Positions 36,750 through 46,168 of a stretch of 64,000 bases of DNA are shown piece by piece. How positions within the stretch are numbered: the first letter of the stretch is position 1; the number at the start of each line of letters is the position of its first letter. Origin of the DNA: CAZDCD01 sp964503885. GTDB lineage: Bacteria; Bacteroidota; Bacteroidia; Bacteroidales; UBA10428. The DNA is taken from positions 34,477 to 98,476 of the forward strand of contig CAZDCD010000016.1 in assembly GCA_964503885.1 (NCBI GenBank), in the 5' to 3' direction. Both the position numbers and the translations under genes were made by a program. The notes below the pieces were generated by a model. The model saw only the letters and a program-made list of their open reading frames with translations. It ran no database searches and was not told the DNA's origin.

Positions 36750-36795
36750 AAAGCATAAAGCAAGCAACAGACGAAGAGATTTGAATTGAGGGGCA

Positions 36796-36832
36796 TAATC
36801 CATCCCGGCTGCGGGATGGATTATTTGTTTTT
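36796..36832. terminator. bidirectional terminator between lipoprotein gene and malic enzyme
   Basis: A perfect 12-bp stem, TAATCCATCCCG (36796-36807) with CGGGATGGATTA (36812-36823), closes a 4-base loop and is followed on the plus strand by TTTGTTTTTT. The malic enzyme gene on the other strand ends at 36831, so the hairpin serves both convergent genes. Confidence 0.85.
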
Positions 36833-39116
36833 ACAGGTTTATGATTTCATCCTGCATAGTTTGGGCGTCAACGCCAGTTATGGCTGCCATATTTACAATC
36901 TCTTTCACTGAGCTATCCATCTGCAGGACATGAACCGGCTTTCTGATCCCGACAAGAATGGGACCGATCACATCAGCTTCACCAAGCTCATGCATCATTT
37001 TATATGCTATATTGCCTGAACTCAGGTTCGGGAAAATTATGGTGTTTACATCCATATCGTTCAGGGTTGTAAACGGAAATTTGTGTTTTCTCAGCTTGCT
37101 GTTAAAGGCATAGTTTGCCTGCATCTCCCCGTCAACGATCAGATCGGGATATCTTTCATGCAGTATTTCCACAGCTTCTTTAACCCGGCCCGGGCTTCCG
37201 GTGCGTATTGAGCCGAAATTTGAATATGAAACCAGCGCAATTCTGGGAACCATGTTAAATTTTCTGACCTCATTGGCAATCAGGATCGTTGTGTTTGCAA
37301 GGGTTTCAGCCGTAGGTTCGATATTTACGGTAGTGTCAGCAAAAAAATAGGGTCCCTTCTTGGTCATGATGATATACATACCTGCAATATGTTTCAGGTT
37401 GTTATTGGTACCTACGATCTGAAGGGCCGGTCTAATGGTGTCGGCATAATTGCCTGAAAACCCCGAAAGGAATCCGTCAACTTCCCCGGTTTCAGCCATC
37501 ATCACTCCAAAATAGTTCCGGTCGAACATTCTCTCGTAAGCTTCATCAAAGGTCATACCCTTTCTCTGTCTTTTTTCAAAAAACAATTTTGCGAACTTTT
37601 TTCTCCGTTCTTCTTCGGCATGGCTTCTGAAGTCAATAATACTTATATTGCTCAGATCAATCCTGCATTCTTCGGCGATCTGCCTGATCTCATCCTCAGG
37701 ACCCAGAAGAACCGGTTTTGCGATATCTTCTTTAATGATATGCTGAACAGCCATCAGTACTTTATAGTTGTTGGCATCGCCGAAGAGTATTCGTCGAGGA
37801 TCTCTTTTAGCACGATTCAGGATATCGTTGAGAAGCTTATTATGCAATCCCATTCTTTTCATAAGTTCGAGCTCATATGCCCTCCAGTTGCTGATGGGTT
37901 TGCGTGCAACACCTGTGTCAATGGCTGCTTTTGCTACTGCAGTGGCCACCCTAGTTATTAATCTGGGATCAAGCGGTTTGGGTATGATATACTCCCTGCC
38001 GAAAGAAAGGTTTCTTGTTTGGTAAGCCAGGTTAACGGTTTCGGGAACCGGCTCTTTTGTCAGCTCGGCCAATGCATGGACTGCAGCTATTTTCATTTCC
38101 TCATTTATATTTCTGGCCCTCACATCCAGCGCTCCCCTGAATATGAAAGGGAATCCGAGTACATTATTGATCTGGTTCGGATAATCGGATCTTCCGGTTG
38201 CCATAATCAGGTCACTGCGGGCAGAGATGGCATCTTCGTATGCAATCTCAGGATTGGGATTAGCCATTGCAAAAACAATGGGATCTTTGGCCATCTTTTT
38301 AAGCATACCGGGTTTCAAAACACCGGCCACAGAAAGCCCCAGAAAAAGGTCAGCGCCTTTTACGGCATCTTCGAGTGTGGTGTATGAAACATCCCTGGCA
38401 AACTCTTTTTTATATTTATTCAGGTCGGTGCGCTTTGTCGATATCACTCCCTTGCTGTCAAGCATTACCAAATTTTCCGGCTTCACACCCATTGAAATAT
38501 AGAGTCGTGCACAGGAAATCGCAGAAGCTCCTGCGCCATTAACCACCACCCTGATCTTGTCGATTTTTTTACCCGTGATCTCCAGGGCATTTAATAAGCC
38601 CGCCCCTGAAATAATGGCTGTTCCGTGCTGGTCATCATGAAAAACAGGAATGTCAAGTTCGTTCTTTAACCGGCTTTCTATTTCAAAACATTCGGGTGCT
38701 TTTATGTCTTCCAGGTTAATTCCTCCAAAAGTGGGGGCTATGGCTCTAATGACTTCGATTATTTTATCGGTATCTTTCTCATTTATTTCAATATCGAAAA
38801 CATCTACATCGGCAAATACTTTAAACAGAAGTCCTTTGCCTTCCATTACCGGCTTCCCGGCAAGGGCACCAATGTCTCCCAGGCCCAGGACCGCAGTTCC
38901 GTTTGAAATTACGGCAACGAGGTTTCCTTTTGCGGTATAGGTGAAGGCATCATCGGGTGTCTTCTGGATTTCCAGGCATGGTTCTGCCACTCCCGGTGAA
39001 TAAGCAAGTGACAGATCGAATTGTGTCTGGTATGGTTTGGTCGGAATGACTTCAATTTTTCCCGGACGTCCACGTGAATGGTACCGAAGGGCATCCTCTT
39101 TCGTAAATTTAGCCAT
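36831..39116 (-). CDS. maeB: NADP-dependent malic enzyme with phosphotransacetylase-like domain
   Basis: A 761-aa malic enzyme of the MaeB type. The N-terminal part (about 1-420) has the malic enzyme core: YSPGVAEPCLEI, DDQHGTAIISGAGLLNAL and the NAD(P)-binding VVNGAGASAISCARL. It decarboxylates malate to pyruvate, linking the C4 pool with the pyruvate made by pyk. The C-terminal part (about 430-755) is a phosphate acetyl/butyryltransferase-like domain (KPVLLGPEDEI and MHELGEADVIGPILVGIRKPVHVLQ), which in MaeB serves allosteric control by acyl-CoA rather than catalysis. The frame is open to 39146, but the ATG at 39116 (MAKFTKEDALRYH) fits homologues. Confidence 0.95.
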   Translation of the reverse strand: MAKFTKEDALRYHSRGRPGKIEVIPTKPYQTQFDLSLAYSPGVAEPCLEIQKTPDDAFTYTAKGNLVAVISNGTAVLGLGDIGALAGKPVMEGKGLLFKVFADVDVFDIEINEKDTDKIIEVIRAIAPTFGGINLEDIKAPECFEIESRLKNELDIPVFHDDQHGTAIISGAGLLNALEITGKKIDKIRVVVNGAGASAISCARLYISMGVKPENLVMLDSKGVISTKRTDLNKYKKEFARDVSYTTLEDAVKGADLFLGLSVAGVLKPGMLKKMAKDPIVFAMANPNPEIAYEDAISARSDLIMATGRSDYPNQINNVLGFPFIFRGALDVRARNINEEMKIAAVHALAELTKEPVPETVNLAYQTRNLSFGREYIIPKPLDPRLITRVATAVAKAAIDTGVARKPISNWRAYELELMKRMGLHNKLLNDILNRAKRDPRRILFGDANNYKVLMAVQHIIKEDIAKPVLLGPEDEIRQIAEECRIDLSNISIIDFRSHAEEERRKKFAKLFFEKRQRKGMTFDEAYERMFDRNYFGVMMAETGEVDGFLSGFSGNYADTIRPALQIVGTNNNLKHIAGMYIIMTKKGPYFFADTTVNIEPTAETLANTTILIANEVRKFNMVPRIALVSYSNFGSIRTGSPGRVKEAVEILHERYPDLIVDGEMQANYAFNSKLRKHKFPFTTLNDMDVNTIIFPNLSSGNIAYKMMHELGEADVIGPILVGIRKPVHVLQMDSSVKEIVNMAAITGVDAQTMQDEIINL

Positions 39117-39304
39117 GGTAAAATAATTAAAAATTAAGCCATACAAGGTAGTGATTTATCTGATTTGAAGCATGAACAAAAACATGATTTAAGTCAGCGG
39201 AAGGTCCCCCGTGTTTATGAATTGTTCTTGCACCGGCACCTGAATTTGTTTATTTTTGAATACCTGTTGACCAGCTTGGATGCATAACCGAAATCACATG
39301 CACA

Positions 39305-40054
39305 ATGGCAGTGAGCGTTACATTCAGATTTTATGAAGAGCTGAACGATTTTCTTCCGGCAGGTAAACGGAAAAGGTCTTTCACCCTTTCGCTGATAGGT
39401 TCTCCTTCGGTAAAAGATACGATTGAATCCATCGGGGTTCCCCATACTGAGGTCGACCTTATTCTTGTGAATGGTTTTCCATCGGATCTCGACTACCGGC
39501 TTGCTGACGGAGACCGCATTTCGGTGTATCCGGTATTCGAAACCATCGATATTCGTTCTATTAAACCGGGCACTGCTGAACCACTAAGAGTTCCGAAGTT
39601 TATTCTTGATGTGCATCTGGGCAGGCTGGCAAAATATATGAGGATGCTGGGATTCGATACATATTACCGGAACGATCTCGATGATCCCGAGATCATTCAG
39701 CGGTCGGTTGATGAGCACAGGATTATTCTGACCAGAGACCGCGGAATTTTAAAAAACAGCCGCGTAACCCACGGATATTTTGTCCGAAGCCAGAAACCGT
39801 CCGATCAGATTCAGGAAGTGATCCGGAGGTTTGACCTGAAAGATATGTTCAGCCCGTTTTCACGATGTATAGCATGCAACGGGATAATTACAGCCGTTGA
39901 TAAGAAGGAGATCACTCACCGGCTCCAGCCCCTTACACGAAAATATTACCACAGTTTTTACCGGTGCGGGGGATGCGGGAGAATATACTGGGAAGGTTCA
40001 CATTTCGAAAGAATGGCTTTCTTTATCCGTAAAGCGTTCCATGATGTTCTTTAG
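39305..40054 (+). CDS. Mut7-C RNase-like protein with N-terminal ThiS/MoaD-like domain
   Basis: A 249-aa two-domain protein. Residues 1-80 resemble a ubiquitin/ThiS-like fold (VSVTFRFYEELNDFLP, then ILVNGFPSDLDYRLADGDRISVYP) without a terminal Gly-Gly since it is fused. Residues 95-245 are a Mut7-C domain: a PIN-like nuclease core (KFILDVHLGRLAKYMRMLGFDT with Asp102; LTRDRGILK) followed by a zinc ribbon with Cys188, Cys191, Cys221 and Cys224. The same fusion is known in many bacteria; a role in RNA processing is proposed but not shown. It is divergent from the malic enzyme. Confidence 0.87.
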   Translation: MAVSVTFRFYEELNDFLPAGKRKRSFTLSLIGSPSVKDTIESIGVPHTEVDLILVNGFPSDLDYRLADGDRISVYPVFETIDIRSIKPGTAEPLRVPKFILDVHLGRLAKYMRMLGFDTYYRNDLDDPEIIQRSVDEHRIILTRDRGILKNSRVTHGYFVRSQKPSDQIQEVIRRFDLKDMFSPFSRCIACNGIITAVDKKEITHRLQPLTRKYYHSFYRCGGCGRIYWEGSHFERMAFFIRKAFHDVL

Positions 40055-40649
40055 TGGGATGGGTTTTATTCCTGATATAGGAGGGTAGCGGAGATCGCGA
40101 CTGACGCGCCAGGTACCGGATACAGGATACCTGAACGAATCGGAAATCCCGGGTGGTCTGCGGAACAAATCACTAAATATAGTGAGCAGTAATCGGTAAG
40201 CAGTGATAAGTAATCAGTTAAAATTCTGATGCTTAGACACAATTACCGAATAAAAGTACAAAGTACTTTTATTATTCAATTGATCTCTCTGAACCTGGCA
40301 AATGCCTCTTCATGCAAAAATCGGTAAATATCTTAATCTTGAAAATACCGTTGCAAGAAGTAAAGGAATTCAACGAATCTCTGCGAAAAACATTTTCGCG
40401 TCTTCTTAAAGCACTAAGATTAACCCCAAACTTTTGAAACAGACCCCGCGATGTAGTTGCCCTTGATCTCGGCATTAATTTAAAACCACCTTCAAATCCG
40501 AACCTGATCAAAACTTTTTTAAAAACAGGTGTTATTTTTCAGATGGATACTTTTTTTTAGAACGAAATCATGTATCTTCGCAAACAATTTTCAAAAAGAA
40601 ACGTATTACTAGTTTACATTATAACACAAAAAAAGCAATTACATCGGAA
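40055..40649. repeat. intergenic region with degenerate repeats and a palindrome
   Basis: A 595-base gap. At about 40180-40220 degenerate AGCAGTRA/AGTAATCAGT units recur (GTGAGCAGTAATCGG, TAAGCAGTGATAAG, TAATCAGT). A perfect hairpin lies at 40249-40273: AATAAAAGTAC pairs with GTACTTTTATT around AAA. At 40370-40420, CTCTGCGAAAAACATTTTCGCG looks like the tail of a common Bacteroidota intergenic repeat. These resemble eroded dispersed repeats rather than genes. The last 80 bases are AT-rich and probably hold the promoter of the DUF2062 gene. Confidence 0.45.
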
Positions 40650-41111
40650 ATGGCAATTCGTAGGAAGATATTCAGGAGGGTCATCCTCTATTTAAGGAAC
40701 GGCAGCACACCTCATAAACTTGCACTTTCATTGTCCCTGGGATTAACAGTAGGAATTATTCCTCTCTATGGATTAACATTTATCCTTTTATCACTTATAG
40801 CCTTTGCGCTAAAGCTTAACTTCACTGCTGCACAGCTAGCGCATTATGTCGTGCATCCGGTACAACTGGTGCTCATTTTCCCGTTCTTAAAAATAGGAGA
40901 CTGGATATTTAACAGCACACTTTTGCCCCACTCCTTTTCTCAATTTATGAATATGATTCGAACCGATATTTGGGGAACACTGCATAATTTCTGGATCGCT
41001 TATCTGGCAGCTACGATCATATGGCTGGTTGTTTCTATCCCGCTATCCATAATACTCTACCGGGTTTTAATTACCGTATTCAGAAGGCTGGTACCTGTCA
41101 GGATGCGTTAA
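40650..41111 (+). CDS. DUF2062 membrane protein
   Basis: A 153-aa protein with the DUF2062 signature: STPHKLALSLSLGLTVGIIPLYG, then AAQLAHYVVHPVQLVLIFPFLKIGDW. Three to four membrane helices are predicted (about 25-45, 48-65, 75-93, 118-145). Family members are small inner-membrane proteins, sometimes fused to glycosyltransferases, and their function is not established. A group 1 glycosyltransferase gene converges on it, and the two overlap by 14 bases at their 3' ends. Confidence 0.85.
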   Translation: MAIRRKIFRRVILYLRNGSTPHKLALSLSLGLTVGIIPLYGLTFILLSLIAFALKLNFTAAQLAHYVVHPVQLVLIFPFLKIGDWIFNSTLLPHSFSQFMNMIRTDIWGTLHNFWIAYLAATIIWLVVSIPLSIILYRVLITVFRRLVPVRMR

Positions 41112-42228
41112 CCGAACGGTATAATCCGATTAATTTCTCAGATTCTTTTTCCCAGCATAATTCCTTTGCAGCCTCGCGCAGGTTATTCTTCCATAGTTTG
41201 ATCTTAATTTTATCCGTTAACATTAGGTTGATCAGTCCGGCAACCTCTTCAGGATCTCTTGAAAGTGTGGTTAGGCCGATGCCGTATTTTTTTACCAGGG
41301 CACCCATTTCAGGAAAATCAGAAACAAGAACCGGGACATTTGCCTTGATATAATCAAACAGTTTGTTGGGAAGTGCGTAGTAATAATTCAGTCCCAGGTT
41401 TTCTTCAAGGGAAATTCCGAGATCTGCCCTCCTGGTATAGGATGAAAGTTCACCAAATGGAATGCGCCCTGTAAACCTTATCCGGTCTGTCAGTCCCAGT
41501 TCTTCTGTAAGCTCCTTTAGTTTTCCCGCAATGTCTCCGTCACCGGCGATCAGGAATGTTGCAGAAGGTACGTGTCGCATCGAACGGATAACTAGCTCCA
41601 ATCCTCTGCCCATATTCAGCGATCCCTGGTATATGATCAGCTTACCTTTGATGTCAGGGGAATAATCATGGGCATCTTCCTCCGTTTCACAAAGGGGTAC
41701 ATTCCTTACGGTAACCATTCTGATGCCATACTTCTTATAATAACTCCGGGCAATGGAATCGCTGACTGTGATGGCGTACAAGATCCGTGGCAGTAATAGT
41801 TGTTCAATGGTTTCCCATATTTTTTTTGTCCATTTTCTCCCTACAAGTTCGGGTACTTCTGTGAAGTATTCATGACTGTCGTACACAAGCCTTTTTCGTT
41901 TTATCCTTGAGGCGGCAAAATTTGCCGGTAAAGTATCGAGATCATTGGCTACCAGGATATCGAATCGGTTTCCGAGTAAATACAGAAATGCACGGATATT
42001 GTATGAGGCGTAAAACATGGGCCCTTTACTGAAAGGAAGATTGAACAGTTTTATGGTAATTCCGTCGGTCCTGAAAGGCAGGCTGTTCATCTTTTTTCTG
42101 CCGATGACCGTAACCTCTGCCCCCATTCCTTTTAATGTTTGGGCAATTTTATTGACACGCTGGTCGGTGGCAACATCGCTGGTAACAGATAAACATATCT
42201 TCACAAACAGTACTCCGTTAATGTTCAC
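41098..42228 (-). CDS. glycosyltransferase family 4-like protein
   Basis: A 376-aa GT-B glycosyltransferase. The N-terminal half begins VKICLSVTSDVATDQRVNKIAQTLKG with VLVANDLDTLPAN and VYDSHEYFTE; the C-terminal half has the nucleotide-sugar site LIIYQGSLNMGRGLELVIRSM, ATFLIAGDGD, and the E-x7-E-like segment ISLEENLGLNYYYALPNKLFDYI. It likely adds a sugar to a surface glycan or lipid. No other glycan-assembly genes lie next to it. Its 3' end overlaps the DUF2062 gene by 14 bases, and it is divergent from murB with a 47-base gap from its start to the murB -7 element. Confidence 0.88.
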   Translation of the reverse strand: MNINGVLFVKICLSVTSDVATDQRVNKIAQTLKGMGAEVTVIGRKKMNSLPFRTDGITIKLFNLPFSKGPMFYASYNIRAFLYLLGNRFDILVANDLDTLPANFAASRIKRKRLVYDSHEYFTEVPELVGRKWTKKIWETIEQLLLPRILYAITVSDSIARSYYKKYGIRMVTVRNVPLCETEEDAHDYSPDIKGKLIIYQGSLNMGRGLELVIRSMRHVPSATFLIAGDGDIAGKLKELTEELGLTDRIRFTGRIPFGELSSYTRRADLGISLEENLGLNYYYALPNKLFDYIKANVPVLVSDFPEMGALVKKYGIGLTTLSRDPEEVAGLINLMLTDKIKIKLWKNNLREAAKELCWEKESEKLIGLYRSVNAS

Positions 42229-42270
42229 GAAAATATAAAATCTTTGGCAATGAAAATCTCAACAGATGGT

Positions 42271-42278
42271 TATATTTG
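42271..42278 (+). promoter_or_regulatory. -7 promoter element for murB
   Basis: TATATTTG matches the -7 consensus exactly. It lies 18 bases before the ATG at 42297 and overlaps the TTG at 42276, which argues against that codon as a start. The nearest TTTG upstream has an over-long spacer of 24 bases. Confidence 0.5.
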
Positions 42279-42296
42279 TTGCATAAAGATTTGTAC

Positions 42297-43310
42297 ATGG
42301 GAAAAGTCGAGGAAAATCATTCACTGAAAAAATACAATACGTTCGGGTTGGATGTCCTGGCGAGGTACTTTTTACAGATTAAAAACCTTGAAATTCTTCA
42401 TCAGTTTCATGCATCGATTCATGCAGGCATAAAACCCAGAGTTATCCTGGGTGAAGGAAGCAACATGCTGTTTACGGGCAATTTTAAAGGTATTGTTTTG
42501 CACAATGCGCTTAGAGGTATAGAGATAATCAATGAAAATAACGATTATGTATTTATCAGGGCAGCAGGAGGTGAAAACTGGGATCGTTTTGTCGCCTTTT
42601 GCGTGAAGAAAAATTACGGCGGACTTGAAAACCTTTCGCTAATCCCCGGATCAGTGGGCGCAAGCCCGGTTCAGAATATAGGAGCATACGGAGTGGAAGT
42701 CAAAGATGCCATTGAACGGGTAGAAACCATAGACCTTGAAAATGGCGAACAGATCCTTTTCAGCAATCCAGAATGTGATTTTACATACAGAAACAGTATT
42801 TTCAAGAGAGAATACAGGAACAGGCTGGTCATTACCCATGTGGTATTCAGACTCCATAAAAAGCACAGGTTCATAACCGGTTACGGAACGCTTGAGAAGG
42901 AACTCGACAAATATCCTGAACGGACACTTCAGGCAATCCGTAGTGCCGTAATCGATATACGAAGGTGTAAACTCCCTGATCCTGATAAACTTGGCAATGC
43001 AGGCAGCTTCTTTAAAAATCCCGAAATCTCCTCGGAAATGGCAAAAACCATCACCCAGTATTACCCTAAAATGCCTTTATGGGATATAGGCAATAACAGG
43101 GTAAAGCTCTCCGCAGCATGGCTGATAGAGCAATGCGGATGGAAGGGAAGAAAATTACGAAATGTCGGAACGTATAAAAAACAACCCCTTGTCATTGTCA
43201 ACTATGGAACAGCAACCGGAAATGAAATCCTGCAACTGGCAGGAAAGATACAGAAAGCGGTCAAGAATCATTTTGCCATTGATCTTGAACCTGAAGTAAA
43301 TATCATTTGA
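42297..43310 (+). CDS. murB: UDP-N-acetylenolpyruvoylglucosamine reductase
   Basis: MurB reduces UDP-GlcNAc-enolpyruvate to UDP-MurNAc in peptidoglycan synthesis, using FAD and NADPH. The 337-aa protein has the FAD-binding stretch LGEGSNMLF, the core SLIPGSVGASPVQNIGAYGVEV, and the proton-donor serine in NAGSFFKNPE. It is of the longer type I form as in E. coli, with the segment that contains a substrate-binding tyrosine. The frame is open to a TTG at 42276, but that overlaps the -7 promoter element, so ATG 42297 (MGKVEENHSLKKYNTFG) is chosen. Confidence 0.96.
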   Translation: MGKVEENHSLKKYNTFGLDVLARYFLQIKNLEILHQFHASIHAGIKPRVILGEGSNMLFTGNFKGIVLHNALRGIEIINENNDYVFIRAAGGENWDRFVAFCVKKNYGGLENLSLIPGSVGASPVQNIGAYGVEVKDAIERVETIDLENGEQILFSNPECDFTYRNSIFKREYRNRLVITHVVFRLHKKHRFITGYGTLEKELDKYPERTLQAIRSAVIDIRRCKLPDPDKLGNAGSFFKNPEISSEMAKTITQYYPKMPLWDIGNNRVKLSAAWLIEQCGWKGRKLRNVGTYKKQPLVIVNYGTATGNEILQLAGKIQKAVKNHFAIDLEPEVNII

Positions 43311-43423
43311 GATCGATTTGGAAGGCACGTATGAGAACGAATCTATATTACCTGTATTCCAAACAATTTATCTTTTTTTTTATCTTTAAAATGTATTTAA
43401 GTGTGTAATCTTATTGAACAACC

Positions 43424-44503
43424 ATGAAAGAAATTGCATTTACGGTTATTCTGGTGGTATATGGTGCAGCGCTCTGCGGCCAGGACAACAAAGAGCTTGC
43501 TCAGGATAAGAAGATGAAAGCCATTGAACTTATGGACAATGGTCAAACCAATGAGGCCGTTAAACTGCTTGAAGAAGCCATGACCCTTGATCCGGATAAT
43601 TTTGAGTATGAATACGAAATCGGATTTGCGTATTATATAAAAAAAGATCTTAACAATGCCATTGCTGTATTTAAAAAGGTGCTCGCCTATCCCGATGCAA
43701 CAGACCAGTGCTACCAGATGCTCGGCAATTTATACGACATCAGGGGAAATTCCTCAAAGGCATTAAAGCTATACGACGAAGGATTAAAACGGTTTCCCGG
43801 ATCAGGAAGATTGTACCTCGAAAAGGGGAATGTATATTGGATACAGAAAAAATTCAACGAAGCGCTGGTATTTTATGAACATGGCATTGAAACCGATCCG
43901 GCCTATCCGTCGAACTACTACAGGGCAACTCTTATTTACCTGGGTTCAACAGAAAAGCTATGGGGTATGATCTACGGCGAGATATTCATGAATCTGGAAA
44001 GGAACAGCAAACGAACCGAAGAGATCAGCCGGTTGCTCTATGATTCCTATAAAACACAGATCGAGTTTACTTCCGATTCTTCGGTAAAGGTTTCTTTCAG
44101 CAAGAATAATATGATTTCCCTCGAAGATCTTAAGAATTTAGAGAATTTCAGACTACCATACGGAGTTGGTGTTTATGAACCCACATTATTGCTTGCAATC
44201 GACGGTGAAAAACAGATGGACATAAATTCCCTTGACCGGGTTCGCCGGAGATTTATTACTGAATATTATAATTCCGGACATGACAAGGACTACCCGAATG
44301 TGCTTTTCGATTTCCAGAAACAACTATTGGATTCAGGACATCTCGAAGCTTACAATCATTGGATACTTCTAAAAGGTGAAGAAGACGGGTTTATTGAGTG
44401 GCAAAACGCAGACTATGAAAAGTGGCGCAGCTTTGTGGAATGGTTCGAAAACAACAGGCTGATCCTTGACCAGGAATCAAAATTTTCCAGCAGGCAGTAT
44501 TGA
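43424..44503 (+). CDS. secreted tetratricopeptide repeat protein
   Basis: A 359-aa protein with a signal peptide (cleavage likely near ALCGQ, residue 19) and about four TPR units between residues 30 and 170: AIELMDNGQTNEAVKLLEEAM, YEIGFAYYIKKDLNNAIAVFKK, QMLGNLYDIRGNSSKALKLYDE and YLEKGNVYWIQKKFNEALVFYE. The C-terminal 190 residues have no recognised domain, though related proteins with TPR plus this tail occur in Bacteroidota. It is probably a periplasmic scaffold. Several TATCTTTA/TATCTTTT strings lie just upstream and may form its promoter. Confidence 0.8.
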   Translation: MKEIAFTVILVVYGAALCGQDNKELAQDKKMKAIELMDNGQTNEAVKLLEEAMTLDPDNFEYEYEIGFAYYIKKDLNNAIAVFKKVLAYPDATDQCYQMLGNLYDIRGNSSKALKLYDEGLKRFPGSGRLYLEKGNVYWIQKKFNEALVFYEHGIETDPAYPSNYYRATLIYLGSTEKLWGMIYGEIFMNLERNSKRTEEISRLLYDSYKTQIEFTSDSSVKVSFSKNNMISLEDLKNLENFRLPYGVGVYEPTLLLAIDGEKQMDINSLDRVRRRFITEYYNSGHDKDYPNVLFDFQKQLLDSGHLEAYNHWILLKGEEDGFIEWQNADYEKWRSFVEWFENNRLILDQESKFSSRQY

Positions 44504-44528
44504 TATAGTATTTTGTACTGGATAGGGC

Positions 44529-44565
44529 AAAAAAAACGTGAAGAATTTTCACTTTTCTTCACGTT
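44529..44565 (-). terminator. intrinsic terminator of the RDD gene
   Basis: AACGTGAAGAA (44535-44545) pairs perfectly with TTCTTCACGTT (44555-44565). On the minus strand, the hairpin follows the RDD stop codon at 44588 and runs into eight T residues. On the plus strand no T tract follows, so it serves the RDD gene only. Confidence 0.8.
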
Positions 44566-44587
44566 CCTCAAAGGAGTATAAACCTCC

Positions 44588-45121
44588 TTATTTCAATACC
44601 GATTTTTTGTAGACTGCTGTTTTTGCAATCATATCATGAAATGCTTGTTTTTTGGCGCCAAGCACAAAAAAACAACCAATAATTACGATCAGGCCAAGCA
44701 CATTGCCAAATATTTTGATTGCTCCGACAGATGTGATCACAGCAAGAATTCCCAGTAAAAAAGCACTATTCTTTATTGCATACCTGAGAAGCAGCTTGCC
44801 TGTTCCGGCTTTGGTCCCGTCATCATTCCCTATACGGATACCCACGATCAATTTTCCGATTGTGTACCCGGTAAACCCTTCAAGCAACATCCACACTGCA
44901 GCTACAATATATGAAACAACCATTGCCGCCAAAATACCAGCCATAAATCCGGTGGTGGCTCCGGCCATCTGGTTGAATTCGTCTCCTGCACCAGCAGCTG
45001 CTCCGGCAGCCATTCCTCCGATGCTGAAGACAGCACTCAGTATTATGGTAATTATCACAATTAAGACTAAATCAAGAAGAAATGCTCCTAAACGGGGGCC
45101 AAAACCTGTTCTGTTTTCCAT
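44588..45121 (-). CDS. RDD family membrane protein
   Basis: A 177-aa RDD-domain protein with four predicted helices (about 10-30, 50-75, 112-130, 135-155). The typical opening GPRLGAFLLDLVLIVII carries the conserved Arg and Asp of the family, and GYTIGKLIVGIRIGNDDGTKAG is the second signature. A low-complexity Gly/Ala stretch (GGMAAGAAAGAGDEFN) lies between helices 1 and 2. RDD proteins are thought to act in transport or ion homeostasis, without a defined role in this phylum. It is divergent from the DUF4349 gene. Confidence 0.88.
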   Translation of the reverse strand: MENRTGFGPRLGAFLLDLVLIVIITIILSAVFSIGGMAAGAAAGAGDEFNQMAGATTGFMAGILAAMVVSYIVAAVWMLLEGFTGYTIGKLIVGIRIGNDDGTKAGTGKLLLRYAIKNSAFLLGILAVITSVGAIKIFGNVLGLIVIIGCFFVLGAKKQAFHDMIAKTAVYKKSVLK

Positions 45122-45277
45122 AATCGTATAGTTTTTTGGTTAATATGAAATCAAGTTACGAATTATTTGCTAAATTTCAGTTTTAAATCCCGAAAATTTG
45201 GCGGGAATTGAATAATTCCATAAAATTCAATTTATTAGCCCATAAGTTAATCGAAATGCAAACATAAATAACAGATT

Positions 45278-46138
45278 ATGAATAAGATAAAAATCATTCT
45301 GTTACTCATTGTTCTCTTTACTAGCCTGATATCATGCCAGAACCGGTCGGGCGGAAATAATGCAGAAGGTAAAACAGCCAGGGAATACTATGCCCCTTCC
45401 GAAGATGTCGTGGCTGCTCCGGTTCAGTCTGAGGCTACAGAAAATGCGGAATTCAGAGAAAACATCCTGCCAAGAAAGCTGATCATGAACGGCAGAATGG
45501 GAATAGAAACCAGTAATCTGAAGTCTGCAAAAATGCGAATCGATTCCATCGTAAAACTAACTGGTGCATATTATGCGGATGAAAATCTTGTAAATAACGA
45601 ATACAACAGCTCATGGAGCCTCAAGATAAGGATTCCGGCCGATAAATTTGAATCTTTCATCGGCATGATTGAATCCGGCACCGATGAAGTTCTTTATAAA
45701 AACATTGAGGCCAGTGATGTTACTGAAGAGTATGTCGATCTGGAAACGAGGCTGGCCAATAAAAGACACTACCTGAAGCGTTACAACGATCTGCTTCAGA
45801 AGGCAAGTACAATTGAAGATATACTTAAGATCGAAGAAAAAACCAGGGTCATTGAGGAAGAGATTGAAAGCGCAGAGGGAAGGTTAAGATTTCTGGCCAA
45901 CCGGGTGGCAATGAGTACCCTGAATCTTATCATAACCAAAAACAAAGCGTTTACGTTTAAACCATCACGGGCCATATATTTTTTTGAGCGGCTCAAACAA
46001 TCGGTCTCAAAAGGTTGGTTCGGATTGCTTGACTTTCTGTTATTTATAATCAAACTCTGGCCGCTTATCCTGATATTGACCGGAGCATATTATCTTTACC
46101 GGAAAATAAGAAGAAACAAACATAAAAAAAGCAGTTAG
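45278..46138 (+). CDS. DUF4349 lipoprotein
   Basis: A 286-aa lipoprotein with a lipobox LIS-Cys20. The DUF4349 domain spans about residues 65-265: RKLIMNGRMGIETSNLKSA, then the strand WSLKIRIPADKFESFIGMIE and NIEASDVTEEYVDLETRLANK. A coiled coil follows (about 175-205, EDILKIEEKTRVIEEEIESAEG) and a C-terminal membrane helix (about 253-273, LFIIKLWPLILILTGAYYL). The function of DUF4349 is unknown. It lies 30 bases before a MacB-like permease gene, and the two and siaC probably form an operon. Confidence 0.87.
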   Translation: MNKIKIILLLIVLFTSLISCQNRSGGNNAEGKTAREYYAPSEDVVAAPVQSEATENAEFRENILPRKLIMNGRMGIETSNLKSAKMRIDSIVKLTGAYYADENLVNNEYNSSWSLKIRIPADKFESFIGMIESGTDEVLYKNIEASDVTEEYVDLETRLANKRHYLKRYNDLLQKASTIEDILKIEEKTRVIEEEIESAEGRLRFLANRVAMSTLNLIITKNKAFTFKPSRAIYFFERLKQSVSKGWFGLLDFLLFIIKLWPLILILTGAYYLYRKIRRNKHKKSS

Positions 46139-46168
46139 ACAACCATGACAATGCAGTAAATAATAGGA

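Noticed and set aside
40272..40511. Minus-strand ORF of 79 codons between the Mut7-C and DUF2062 genes
   Set aside because: Sequence looks like translated repeat DNA (basic, no fold, no promoter) rather than a gene.
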